Shown: piece after piece, positions 48,060 to 56,362 of the stretch
Position numbering within the stretch: the stretch's first letter is position 1
Layout: every line of letters begins with the position of its first letter
Assembly (NCBI RefSeq): GCF_036227485.1
Contig: NZ_CP109479.1
Location: 9,796,001 to 9,860,000, forward strand
Reading direction: 5' to 3'
Length of the DNA: 64,000 nt
Source of the DNA: Streptomyces sp. NBC_01451
GTDB lineage: Bacteria > Actinomycetota > Actinomycetes > Streptomycetales > Streptomycetaceae
Program-made: the position numbers and the translations under genes
The notes under the pieces: model-generated
The model's database searches: none
Seen by the model: only the letters and a program-made list of their open reading frames with translations
Told to the model about the DNA's origin: nothing

Positions 48060-48988
48060 CAGGCGGCCTTTCGCTCGGTGTCGGCGGGAGCGCTCTGGTA
48101 CTCCACGGCGTCGTGGGTGAGTTCCATGAAGGCCGTCTCCAAGGAGACTGCCTGCGGGGTGAGTTCGTACAGCGCCACCCCGTTCCGGGCGGCGATCGCC
48201 CCGATCTCCCGGGCGTCACGCCCCACGACCACCAGGTCCTCGGCCGAGGAGGAGCTGATCGTGACCTCCGGGCCGGCCAGCAGCGAACGCAGTTTCACGG
48301 CTTCGGTGGTGGAGACCTTCACGCCGGAGCCGCCGGCCTCCCGGGTGAAGTCGTCGACCGTGGTGTCCGCGAGCAGCCGGCCGCGTCCGATGATCACCAG
48401 GTGGTCGGCGATCAGCGCGGTCTCGCTCATGAGGTGCGAGGAGAGCATCACGGCGCGGCCCTCGTCGGCCAGGCCGCGCAGCAGGTTGCGTACCCACAGC
48501 ACGCCTTCGGGGTCGAGGCCGTTGACGGGTTCGTCGAGCATGACGATGGCCGGGTCGCCGAGCAGGGCCGAGGCGATGCCGAGCCGCTGGCCCATGCCCA
48601 GGGAGAAGGCCCCCACCCGCTTGCCGGCCACGCTGGTCAGTCCGGCCAGCTCGATGACCTCGTCGACCCGGCGGCGGGAAATGCCGTGGGTGTGCGCGAG
48701 CGCCATCAGATGGTTGAAGGCGGTCCGGCCGGGATGGACGGATTTTGCTTCCAGCAGGGTGCCGATCTCCTGGAGCGGAGCGGCGTGCCGGGCGTAGGAC
48801 CTGCCGTTGACCGTGACGGAGCCCGCGGTGGGCGCGTCCAGCCCGATGATCATGCGCATGGTGGTGGACTTGCCCGCGCCATTGGGGCCCAGAAAGCCGG
48901 TCACCTCGCCGGGTTTGACGATGAAGCTCAGGTGGTCGACGACCGTCTTGTCCCCGTACCGCTTGGTGAGCTCACGTGCTTCGATCAT
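48059..48988 (-). CDS. ABC transporter ATP-binding protein
   Basis: 309 residues. Walker A is GPNGAGKST, the signature is FSLGMGQRLGIA (variant of LSGGQ), Walker B is IVMLDEP, and the switch His is in SSHLMSE. The C-terminal 80 residues are the usual extension of DrrA/BcrA-type ATPases. It heads the order ATPase, permease, kinase, regulator, the layout of antibiotic-sensing exporters. Confidence 0.93.
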   Translation of the reverse strand: MIEARELTKRYGDKTVVDHLSFIVKPGEVTGFLGPNGAGKSTTMRMIIGLDAPTAGSVTVNGRSYARHAAPLQEIGTLLEAKSVHPGRTAFNHLMALAHTHGISRRRVDEVIELAGLTSVAGKRVGAFSLGMGQRLGIASALLGDPAIVMLDEPVNGLDPEGVLWVRNLLRGLADEGRAVMLSSHLMSETALIADHLVIIGRGRLLADTTVDDFTREAGGSGVKVSTTEAVKLRSLLAGPEVTISSSSAEDLVVVGRDAREIGAIAARNGVALYELTPQAVSLETAFMELTHDAVEYQSAPADTERKAA

Positions 48989-49104
48989 GGGCGGGCCCTT
49001 CTCGCTTCGAACTCGGCCGCGGACGCGGCGCGGCCTCTGTCTCCGAAGTTACGGGCGTCGTGGCCCGGACCACTGGGACCACAGGAGAATCCTCGGCACC
49101 CGGG

Positions 49105-49120
49105 TGGTACCGCGGTACCA
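49105..49120. promoter_or_regulatory. 16-bp palindrome upstream of the ABC/two-component operon
   Basis: TGGTACCGCGGTACCA is a perfect palindrome 117 bases before the ABC ATPase start, in the gap shared with the end of axeA. It is a candidate binding site for the adjacent response regulator or another repressor. Confidence 0.35.
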
Positions 49121-49254
49121 GTCGCGCCGACCGGCGTCTCCTCCTTCCGGCGCAGAGTGCAGGGCGAAGGGCGAAGGCTCACGAGCGGTGGCGCGACGGC
49201 TGGGAGCCGCCGCGCCACCGGTGTGCGGGGGACAGCTGTTCTCGGCGGAGCCGA

Positions 49255-49932
49255 CTACGGGGCTACGGCCCGGCCGGTCGCCGGGGAGATCTTCCCGGCG
49301 CACAGGCCACGGCCGGCCAGGCCCTGCGCGATGCGTGGCACCGCGGCGAGCGTGTTGGCGGACCAGTCGTGCATGAGGATGACCTGCCCGTTGGTGAGCC
49401 GGGCGGCGGCCTGCACGATCGCGTCGGTACTGGCGCCGTTCCAGTCCTGCGAGTCGACGTCCCAGATGATCTGGGTCAGACCGTACTTGGCGGCGACCGC
49501 CTTCACCGTCGCGTTGGTCTCGCCGTACGGCGGGCGGAACAGTACCGGGGTGCCGCCGCCCGCGTTGGCGACGGCCTGTTGGGTCCGGGAGATCTCCGAG
49601 TCGATCTGTGCCTGGCCGAGCTGGGTCAGGTGCGGGTGGGTGTAGCTGTGGTTGCCGACCCACATGCCTGCGTTCACCTGGGCACGGACCAGGGACGGGC
49701 TGGCCGCGGCGTACTGCCCCTGGTTGAACATCGTGGCGCGCAACCCGTTCCGCGTAAGGGCGCTCAGCAGGGCCGTCGTGTTGGCGGACGGGCCGTCGTC
49801 GAAGGTGAGCCCGACATACCCGTTGCAGACGGCGGCTTGTGCCGGGGCGGCGGCGTGGCCGGTGAGGGCGGTGGCGGCGGCCAGGGCGGCGGCGGCCAGT
49901 AAGGGGAGACGCCTTGCTTTCATGAGGTTCAT
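49255..49932 (-). CDS. axeA: Acetyl xylan esterase / CE4 polysaccharide deacetylase
   Basis: 225 residues. The signal peptide ends near AAPAQAA. NodB-homology motifs are GLTFDDGPS (metal Asp), GNHSYTHPHL (HxxxH), RPPYGETN and the late VILMHDW. It agrees closely with the catalytic domain of S. lividans AxeA, which removes acetyl groups from xylan. That enzyme carries a C-terminal carbohydrate-binding module; here the protein stops at GRAVAP right after the catalytic domain. The start follows the xylanase stop by two bases. Confidence 0.9.
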   Translation of the reverse strand: MNLMKARRLPLLAAAALAAATALTGHAAAPAQAAVCNGYVGLTFDDGPSANTTALLSALTRNGLRATMFNQGQYAAASPSLVRAQVNAGMWVGNHSYTHPHLTQLGQAQIDSEISRTQQAVANAGGGTPVLFRPPYGETNATVKAVAAKYGLTQIIWDVDSQDWNGASTDAIVQAAARLTNGQVILMHDWSANTLAAVPRIAQGLAGRGLCAGKISPATGRAVAP

Positions 49933-49934
49933 GG

Positions 49935-50627
49935 CTAGCCCACCGTGATGTTGGAGTTGCCGCTGCTTCGGTAACCCTCGGTCGCGAGGATCATGTAGTA
50001 GCTGAAGCTGCCCATGGGCATTCCGGCGCGGGCCCAGGCGTCGAAGTGGTTGCCGGTGGTGATGGTGCCGCCGGTCCGTTTCGACTGGCGGACGCTCCAG
50101 TACTGGTTGAAGGTGCGGGTGCCCTCCACGGACGGGGCGTTGTACCGGGTCGTCTGGTAGATGTCGTACGTACCGCCGTCGCTGGTGACGGTGCCCTTGT
50201 ACGTGCCCGTGGGCCGGTAGGTCCCCCAGTTGTCGACGATGTAGTACTCGACCAGCGGGTTGGACGTCCAGCCGTACAGCGCCAGGTAGGCGTTCCCGGA
50301 CGGGTTGAAGCTGCCCGAGTAGCTCACGGTCCTGCGGGAGCCGTTGCTCCACCCCTTGCCGGCCACGAAGTTCCCGGTGTTGCTCCATGAGGTGCTGTAG
50401 TTGCCACCGGAGTTCAGGGTCATGGAGACGGTGCCCGGTGCGTCGGTCCAGAACGAGTAGTAGTAGCCGTTGTTGGTGCCCGTCTGGTTGGTGGTGATGA
50501 CCGTGGCGGCCTGTGCGGTGCCGGGCAGGGTCAGTGCGGCCACGGCGACCAGCAGCAATGTGCAGATGCCGCTGATGAACAGCCTGAACCGAGATGTGGG
50601 GGATGTGGGTGCGGGTGCCTTGTTCAT
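49935..50627 (-). CDS. xlnB: GH11 endo-1,4-beta-xylanase
   Basis: 230 residues from the ATG at 50627, with GAGGAGG about 10 bases upstream. The signal peptide ends TAQAA. The mature part is a complete GH11 jelly roll ([25 protein letters not shown] with the nucleophile Glu, [12 protein letters not shown] with the acid-base Glu). It matches S. lividans XlnB, and the operon with axeA is the same. The C-terminal linker and binding module of XlnB are missing. Confidence 0.92.
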   Translation of the reverse strand: MNKAPAPTSPTSRFRLFISGICTLLLVAVAALTLPGTAQAATVITTNQTGTNNGYYYSFWTDAPGTVSMTLNSGGNYSTSWSNTGNFVAGKGWSNGSRRTVSYSGSFNPSGNAYLALYGWTSNPLVEYYIVDNWGTYRPTGTYKGTVTSDGGTYDIYQTTRYNAPSVEGTRTFNQYWSVRQSKRTGGTITTGNHFDAWARAGMPMGSFSYYMILATEGYRSSGNSNITVG

Positions 50628-50727
50628 GTGCGTGTTTCCTCCTCGTCCTCGTGGGATCGATGGGGGCTGCTGAACACGCGACAGTGTTGGCCGGGGCACC
50701 TCAGGTGTCAATAGTTTCGGCTTTCAC

Positions 50728-50742
50728 TTCGAAACATTCGAA
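50728..50742. promoter_or_regulatory. Probable xylan-regulon operator, site 1
   Basis: TTCGAAACATTCGAA, about 100 bases before the xylanase start, has two TTCGAA hexamers. Its core CGAAACATTCG recurs at 50873-50892. CGAA-N-TTCG palindromes lie upstream of Streptomyces xylanase genes and are bound by BxlR-type repressors. Confidence 0.55.
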
Positions 50743-50872
50743 AGTCGTGATGGCCCCGCTGGCGGGTTGTAATTGATGGTCAGTGGCATGATTTGCTTCA
50801 CTGGGCAGAGTTGGAGCGACTGGAATTGAGGTATCTCGGAGAGCTTGCGTAAATGCTTCAGACCCATTTTTC

Positions 50873-50892
50873 CGAATGTTTCGAAACATTCG
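50873..50892. promoter_or_regulatory. Probable xylan-regulon operator, site 2
   Basis: CGAATGTTTCGAAACATTCG is a perfect 20-bp palindrome about 250 bases upstream of the xylanase start, sharing its core with site 1. The stretch 50628-50950 contains no gene; these two sites are its only clear content. Confidence 0.55.
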
Positions 50893-50950
50893 CCGATCTC
50901 GCTTGTGGCCTCAAGGAAATTCCTCGCGTTCCTCACGTCCCTTGTGTTCC

Positions 50951-51712
50951 TCACCGGTGGCCGGTCTCGGCGGCGAAGGCGTCGAGAAGGGCGAAGGTGC
51001 GTGCCGGCTGTTCGAGGTGGGGCAAGTGGCCTGCTTCCGCCACGACTTCGAAGCGGGCGTTCGCGAACGACGCCGCGTACTCCTTGCCGTAGGCCGGGGT
51101 CGCGATGCGGTCGCTCTCTCCCCACAGGACGAGGGTGGGGACGGTGACGGCCGCGAGGCGGGGGCGCAGGGTGACGTCCTTCATGGCGGGGCCACCGGAG
51201 AAGACGCGCAGGGCTGCCATGTTGGTCTGCACGACGGCGAGCCGCTCGGCCGGGAGAGTCGCGGGGTCGGCGTAGAACCGCTCGGCGTCGTGGAAGGCGT
51301 ACTCGGCGACACCCCGCGCGTCGAGCGCGAAGAAGTCCCGGAGTGGTTCGCCGTCGACCTCGATGCCGACCGAGTTCATCAGGATGATTCCGCTGATCAG
51401 GCCCTCGGTGTCGGCCGTGGCCAGTTCGGCGGCGATCCAGCCGCCGAGCGAGGAGCCGATGACCAGGACGTCGGACAGGTGACGGTCGCGCAGAAGGCGC
51501 AGGTAGGCGGCGGCGAGGTCGGCCACGGTGGTGAAGTGGTCGGGCCTGACGGTGCTGTTCCAGCCCGGGTGGGTGGGCAGCAGGGTGTGAGCCGTCGTGC
51601 TGAAGTGCTCGGCGATCGGGGTGACGGTGGCGGGACCGCCGCCGCCGTGCAGGACGAGGACGGGGCGGCCGGTGGTGGGGCCGGTTTCGGCGAGGATCAG
51701 TTCTGAAGTCAT
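50951..51712 (-). CDS. Alpha/beta-fold hydrolase
   Basis: 253 residues. The fold is shown by PVLVLHGGGGPATV (oxyanion), the nucleophile elbow GSSLGG, PTLVLWGESDRIATP (Asp) and EAGHLPHLEQP (His). It is divergent from a MarR regulator over 64 bases. The pair is a common regulator/target arrangement in detoxification. The substrate is unknown. Confidence 0.88.
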   Translation of the reverse strand: MTSELILAETGPTTGRPVLVLHGGGGPATVTPIAEHFSTTAHTLLPTHPGWNSTVRPDHFTTVADLAAAYLRLLRDRHLSDVLVIGSSLGGWIAAELATADTEGLISGIILMNSVGIEVDGEPLRDFFALDARGVAEYAFHDAERFYADPATLPAERLAVVQTNMAALRVFSGGPAMKDVTLRPRLAAVTVPTLVLWGESDRIATPAYGKEYAASFANARFEVVAEAGHLPHLEQPARTFALLDAFAAETGHR

Positions 51713-51726
51713 GGCCCCGACTGTAA

Positions 51727-51754
51727 CTAAGGAAGTTTATATAAGCAAGCTTAG
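51727..51754. promoter_or_regulatory. Probable MarR operator
   Basis: An AT-rich interrupted inverted repeat (CTAAG ... CTTAG, centred on TTTATATAAG) lies in the 64-base gap between the hydrolase and MarR starts. It covers both likely promoters. Confidence 0.5.
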
Positions 51755-51776
51755 TCGTCATGTTAGCCTGGTGCGC

Positions 51777-52208
51777 ATGCCAGTTGAACTGCAGATCCTC
51801 GGCAGGGCCGTGAAGGCCGCCCAGTACCGCCAGCACCGCGCGCTCGACAGCCGCCTCGCGTCGATCGGCAGCACGCTCGCGCAGTGGGACGCGCTCCGCG
51901 CGATCGGGCGCACGCCAGGCGCCAGCGCGCGGGAGCTCGCAGGCGCGACATTCCAGAGCGAGCAGGCGTTCGGCACGCTCGCCGGCCGACTGGTGGCGCA
52001 GGGGCTGGTGGACCGGCGCCCCGGGCACGGCCGACGGTTCGAACATCACCTCACTCCCGAAGGGGAGCGGGTGCTGAAGGCGGGCCATGAGGTGGCGAAC
52101 CCGGTGCTCGCGGAGTGCTTCGAGGCTCTGGCGGAGACGGAGCGGGAGGCGCTGCTGGGACTGCTGCGGAAGATCGAGGGACGGTCCGAAGGCGGAAGCG
52201 GCCTCTAG
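51777..52208 (+). CDS. MarR-family transcriptional regulator
   Basis: 143 residues. The winged helix is STLAQWDALRAIGRTPGASARELAGATFQSEQAFGTLAGRLVAQGLVDRRPGHG followed by the wing and HHLTPEGERVLKAG. It probably represses the divergent hydrolase. The ligand is unknown. Confidence 0.88.
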   Translation: MPVELQILGRAVKAAQYRQHRALDSRLASIGSTLAQWDALRAIGRTPGASARELAGATFQSEQAFGTLAGRLVAQGLVDRRPGHGRRFEHHLTPEGERVLKAGHEVANPVLAECFEALAETEREALLGLLRKIEGRSEGGSGL

Positions 52209-52389
52209 CCCGGCCGGTCTCCAGCTGCTGCCCGGCCCGACCTGTCCTGTGTCGTCCCGGCCGCGGCTCCGGTGGTCGTGATGGTGGGCGGGCGGCACGA
52301 TCGACTGACGGCCTGCCGCATGCTGACGGGGCAAGAGGATCCGCGTCCCCTCTTCACGACGGCATGCGCCACCAGGTATCTTGCATCGC

Positions 52390-52764
52390 ATGGAACCAGG
52401 TGATTCGACCAAGCAGGCCCGGGCAGCCGCCCAACTGCGCAAGGGTGTCCTGGAGTACTGCGTACTCGCCCTGATGCGGGACCGCCCCCGCTACGGCGTG
52501 GAACTCCTTCACGCCCTGGAGGAGTCCGGGGCCCTGGCGACCAGCCAGGGCACGGTATACCCGCTGCTCTCCCGGCTCCGCCGCGACGACCTGGTCACCA
52601 CCACCTGGCAGGAGTCCGCCTCCGGACCACCCCGTCGCTACTACGCCCTCACCGACAGCGGCCGGGCCGCACTCGACGAGTTCACCCGTGTCTGGCCCGG
52701 CTTCCGCAACGCCGTCGACGCGTTCCTGACCACCCCGCACCCCTCATCCGGAGACCTCGCATGA
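52390..52764 (+). CDS. PadR-family transcriptional regulator
   Basis: 124 residues. The PadR winged helix is LRKGVLEYCVLALMRDRPRYGVELLHALEESGALATSQGTVYPLLSRLRRDDLV, with the wing GPPRRYYALTDSGRAAL. The stop overlaps the start of the next gene (ATGA). PadR/HAAS membrane protein pairs are a standard Streptomyces module. Confidence 0.92.
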   Translation: MEPGDSTKQARAAAQLRKGVLEYCVLALMRDRPRYGVELLHALEESGALATSQGTVYPLLSRLRRDDLVTTTWQESASGPPRRYYALTDSGRAALDEFTRVWPGFRNAVDAFLTTPHPSSGDLA

Positions 52765-53357
52765 AGACCCCCGCCGCCCCCGTACGCGACTACCTCTCCG
52801 CCGTCGAACGCGAGGCCTCCGCGCTCCCCGCCGACCGCCGCCAGGAACTCCTCGCCGACCTTGCCGAACACATCGAGGTGACGCGTGCGGAACGCCCCGA
52901 CGCCGCGATCGGCGAGGTCCTGGCAGAGCTGGGGGACCCCCGCACGATCGCGGCGACGGCGATTGCGGAGGTGGGGAACGGGGCTGAATGGGCCCCGGCG
53001 CTGAACGCTGCCGGTCCACCTGCCCGGCACGGCAAGGTGCACCCCCTGGTCCCGCTCCTGATGGTCACCCTCTCCATGCCCTTCATGATGGTCTTCCCCG
53101 ACCACCCCGGGCAGTTGTTCGGCGTCCTCTTCCGCATCACCGGCGCGGTACTCCTCTGCACCTCGGTGCATTGGACCGCCGTCCAGAAGACCACCGGTGT
53201 ACTGCTTGCCGCCGTCCTGCCGAGCGTCATCATCGCGACCTGGAACCTGTCCAGCGGCGGCCCTGAGGCCGGGACCCCGGCCCTCCTGGCCAACCTGGCC
53301 ATGTTCGCCCTGATGAGCGGCACGGCGGCATGGCTCTGGCGGGTCCGCCGCGCCTGA
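52761..53357 (+). CDS. HAAS-domain membrane protein
   Basis: 198 residues. The N-terminal 75 residues (VRDYLSAVEREASALPADRRQELLADLAEHIE, then IGEVLAELGDPRTIA) are the HAAS helical domain that accompanies PadR regulators. Four hydrophobic segments follow. In known pairs the membrane protein is the PadR target and may sense envelope state. Confidence 0.87.
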   Translation: MKTPAAPVRDYLSAVEREASALPADRRQELLADLAEHIEVTRAERPDAAIGEVLAELGDPRTIAATAIAEVGNGAEWAPALNAAGPPARHGKVHPLVPLLMVTLSMPFMMVFPDHPGQLFGVLFRITGAVLLCTSVHWTAVQKTTGVLLAAVLPSVIIATWNLSSGGPEAGTPALLANLAMFALMSGTAAWLWRVRRA

Positions 53358-53888
53358 ACTGGTGACACGAGAGCGGATGGACGAATGTGTCCCACCCGGC
53401 CGTAGCGCCGTGCCGCGAACCTGACGCCGAGACCCAGCCACTTGGCCGACCGGCCATGGCCGCATCCCGAGTATGAAGCCACCGGGGGCGGCCAGTTGTC
53501 CCGGCGACGTCCGGAGGCCGGCGGCAGCTCTGGCGCCGATGAACATGCGGCCCGGGGACTGTCGCGTGCGTGTGGTGTCTGACCGGCGGGGCCGTCGTGG
53601 GCACTTGGGCCAGGTGAATCCGGCAGTGTGCGGGAGCCTCTCCCGCTCAGTGTGTCAGCCCTCGGCCATTGCGTGATCGCGTGACCCAATCAAGCCGACT
53701 TCATAGTCCCTTCCTTGGAGCAGGCTGTCCTCGATGTGGGAGCCGAGCCCGATGAGTCGAGTCCATCCTGACGCTGGACACGGGGCTGGTGTGGGGCCGG
53801 ACGGGGTGCTCACGCTGGTCGTGCTGGTGATCGATGTCGGGAGATGGTTTGTCAGCGGGACGGAACCCATCCGCACCGACCGGCGGCG
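53358..53888. other. 531-base gap without a supported gene
   Basis: No frame on either strand has convincing start, codon bias and length. The gap lies between the HAAS gene and the convergent unknown gene at 53889. Confidence 0.6.
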
Positions 53889-54548
53889 TTACGTATAGGG
53901 GCCGGTAAGCGTGGCTGCGGGCAAGCGGCCCTGTTCCACATCTGCACGGGGGATGCGGATACCCAGGATTTCGCCGACGGCCTGCCAGACCACGCCGCGC
54001 AGACCACCCTCCTGCGCGTCGAGAAGGTCATGCCACTGTGGGACGGTGTACCCCTCCGGGCACGTCGCGCCGGCGACTTTCAGCCCCTCGCTCAGGGCGA
54101 CCAGCTTGCTGCCTTCCACTGCATGCGGGCGGGCTGTTAGATCGTCGCCGAAGTTGTTCAGGTACACGTTCCCGTCACCGGGCACGTAGACGAGATAGCT
54201 CGGGTTGACCGCTACGTTCGCGTTCAGGCAGATCAATTCGTCCCCGGTCGTGGGACGCATCTTGTGCTCGTCCTCGAAGAACCATTCGCACCAAGTGCAC
54301 GAGCCTCGGTCCTCGAGAACGTATGCCCACCCACCGGACGTGCCGTACATGCAGGGCGCAACCCGGTTCGAGCGGAAGTCCCGGTACGGCGTACCGCTCG
54401 ATATCTCCTCCTCGTCCGCGCCCAGCCTGAGCAGCAGATCCCGGACAGGAACCCCGCGCATCGCGGTCATGGAGATGCCGCCGAGCATCCCGTCAGCCCC
54501 CGGTTTACCGAACGTGTGCTGCCCAATCCACCTCAAGCCTTCCGCCAC
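53889..54548 (-). CDS. Protein of unknown function with clustered Trp/Cys
   Basis: 219 residues from the GTG at 54548, with GAGGAGG about 9 bases upstream. I do not recognise it. Visible features are SGGWAYVLEDRGSCTWCEWFFEDEHKM around residue 75, a Tyr-rich strand region (NPSYLVYVPGDGNVYLNNFGDD) and a C-terminal QWHDLLDAQEGGLRGVVWQAVGE. There is no signal or TM. The look is that of cytoplasmic immunity-type proteins, which is only an impression. It may share transcription with the gene at 54661, but a terminator lies between. Confidence 0.75.
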   Translation of the reverse strand: MAEGLRWIGQHTFGKPGADGMLGGISMTAMRGVPVRDLLLRLGADEEEISSGTPYRDFRSNRVAPCMYGTSGGWAYVLEDRGSCTWCEWFFEDEHKMRPTTGDELICLNANVAVNPSYLVYVPGDGNVYLNNFGDDLTARPHAVEGSKLVALSEGLKVAGATCPEGYTVPQWHDLLDAQEGGLRGVVWQAVGEILGIRIPRADVEQGRLPAATLTGPYT

Positions 54549-54584
54549 TGCGCCGCACCTCCTCGGTGTCGTGGAATGCCGGTT

Positions 54585-54628
54585 GTCATGATGCCCCGGC
54601 TTTCGACCCGAGGCCGGGGCATCATGAC
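54585..54628 (-). terminator. Terminator after the gene at 54661
   Basis: Perfect 16-bp arms (GTCATGATGCCCCGGC and its complement) with a 12-base loop lie 32 bases past the stop of the upstream minus-strand gene. Confidence 0.75.
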
Positions 54629-54660
54629 GAGCGCTGGCTTGCAATTGCCGGCGACCGGAG

Positions 54661-55080
54661 TCAGGTATGAGGCGCGTAGTAGGCGGCGTACCAGGCTGAG
54701 CGCCCTGCGGCGGAGAAGTCCTCGAAGTCACCCGCCGTTTCACAGCGGAGCAGTCGTTGCAGTGCCGCTTCGGCTTCGGGCAGGTGTCGGCTCGACAGAT
54801 ACTCCTTGGTGCCGGCCAGTCCGTTTCCGCACAGCAACTGGATGTCGATCGAGCAGTCGGCGTCCATGCTGGCGGACTTGGCCTGCCATATGAGCAGCAC
54901 GTCTTCGGGGACTGCGGCGTTGAAAAGCTGTACACAGCAGAGCTTCATCAGCTCCGTGTCACCGTCTCCCTGTGCGCGCTTCTCCAGCCGGGTTTGTGCG
55001 GTGAGCAGACCTCGTACGTCATCGAGGTTCGCCCCGGAGGGGTGCAGGCCGTACCGGTGCAGGCTCTCGTCTTCGTCCAT
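54661..55080 (-). CDS. Protein of unknown function, helical
   Basis: 139 residues; ATG at 55080. It is all-helical by composition, with GDTELMKLCCVQLFNAAVPEDVLLIWQAKSASMDADCSIDIQLLCG followed by short repeats like KEYLSSRHLPEAEAALQRLLRC. It resembles small streptomycete proteins found with contact-toxin immunity genes, but I cannot name the family. It is followed by a terminator and the 219-residue unknown gene. Confidence 0.75.
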   Translation of the reverse strand: MDEDESLHRYGLHPSGANLDDVRGLLTAQTRLEKRAQGDGDTELMKLCCVQLFNAAVPEDVLLIWQAKSASMDADCSIDIQLLCGNGLAGTKEYLSSRHLPEAEAALQRLLRCETAGDFEDFSAAGRSAWYAAYYAPHT

Positions 55081-55482
55081 CGCCTTGCTTTCTCGGGGGA
55101 GCGGACACCGATTGTTCCAGGTTGGCGAGCCGGGGGTTCAGTGTCGATCGCGTTGGCAAGGCGGTCCGTGTCGCGGCACCCCCGTGTGTGGGGTGGTGAC
55201 TTCTCGGGCGGGGTGTGGGTGGTGTCGGGAGGCTGCTCGTCGTCAAATCACCTGAAGAGGAAGGTCGGGGTGGGGTGTCCGTTGGCTGCGTCGCCCGTTC
55301 CGGCCCCGAGAGCTGTCCGTGCGGGGAGCCGATTGCGTTCGGGTCGGCTGTTCGGACGTAGGAGCGGGTGAACCCGGCCCAGGTGTCCGGACCGCAACGG
55401 ATGGGCGCCGCACGACGATGCACTGGAGGCAGACCGAACGTGTCGAGCCTCGTGTCGTGGTGTGGAATCCCCGCGAACGGCC
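55081..55482. other. Gap without a supported gene
   Basis: About 400 bases between the unknown gene at 54661 and the terminator of the gene at 55561. No convincing gene or repeat was seen. Confidence 0.55.
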
Positions 55483-55518
55483 ACCGCGCATGCCCCTCCT
55501 TGGAGAGGCATGCGCGGT
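55483..55518 (-). terminator. Terminator after the peptidoglycan-binding protein gene
   Basis: Perfect 12-bp arms (ACCGCGCATGCC and its complement) with a 12-base loop, 42 bases past the stop at 55561. Confidence 0.75.
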
Positions 55519-55560
55519 TCGGCGGCCGGGTGACTCACCGGCGGTCCCAGGTGGGTGGTG

Positions 55561-56103
55561 TCAGCTGCAGGTCCGGTAGTTGTAGCCGGCGAGCCGGGTG
55601 CTGCCGTCGCCGTCGGGGAAGGTGTAGTAGCCGTCAGCGTTGCGGCTGAGGGTGAAGTCGTGCGCGATCCCGTCGTACCGCAGGTTCGCGGTGTAGCCGT
55701 CGGCGGTGCTGCCGGACACGAAGTACAGCCACTGGTCCATGTGGCCGAAGGTCTCCTGGCCGACCGACCCGTCGACATCCAGGTTGAAGTAGTCCTGCAG
55801 GTCCTCGGTGGCCGCCTTGGTTCCCGAACCGAACTGCCCGTCGATGTCCGAGGTGGAGCTCAGGAAGCCGTCCGCCCACAGGATCTTCTGCCACAGGCAG
55901 GTGGCATTGGAGTTGGTGTTGGTGCTGGTCGACAGGATGCCCTCGTTGCCCCAGTCGTCCGTGTAGGTGCCGGCACCGGCGATGTAGGCGAGCCCGCTGT
56001 ACGTCCCGCTCGCGGCGGCCGGCGTGGTACCCAGTGCGAGGGTCGCCGCGGCCACGGCGCCGACGGTGCAGGCAGCCAGCTTGAAGCGCATGCGCAAGCT
56101 CAT
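55561..56103 (-). CDS. Secreted peptidoglycan-binding-domain protein
   Basis: 180 residues. The signal peptide ends PAAASG. Residues about 65-130 form a PG_binding_1-like domain (CLWQKILWADGF, IDGQFGSGTKAATEDLQDYFNLDVDGSVGQETFGHM). The C-terminal 50 residues are beta-rich with a terminal Cys. There is no catalytic domain. It is divergent from a gene that also carries a peptidoglycan-binding domain, so the two may act together on the wall. Confidence 0.85.
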   Translation of the reverse strand: MSLRMRFKLAACTVGAVAAATLALGTTPAAASGTYSGLAYIAGAGTYTDDWGNEGILSTSTNTNSNATCLWQKILWADGFLSSTSDIDGQFGSGTKAATEDLQDYFNLDVDGSVGQETFGHMDQWLYFVSGSTADGYTANLRYDGIAHDFTLSRNADGYYTFPDGDGSTRLAGYNYRTCS

Positions 56104-56362
56104 GGGAGTCCTCTCTTACGAGCCACCGGGCCGGTGCCCGGTGATCGCTGCAGACACTGGCAACCGTGGTCCGGCCGGGCAAGCAAAACCGCAGGTCACG
56201 GGAGACTGGGATGCCGTCGCCGCGACTGCCTGGGAGGTTCCCGCGACGCTGGGACGCGGCTGGGATGCCCACGGGACGCGCACGGCATGCACACGGGATG
56301 CGCACGAGGCGGAAATGGTCTAGGGTCCCGACCGCAGACTGACCGATTACTAGGGGTAACCT

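Noticed and set aside
53655..53876. 73-codon minus-strand frame in the gap after the HAAS gene
   Set aside because: No ribosome site, no homology I recognise and poor codon bias.
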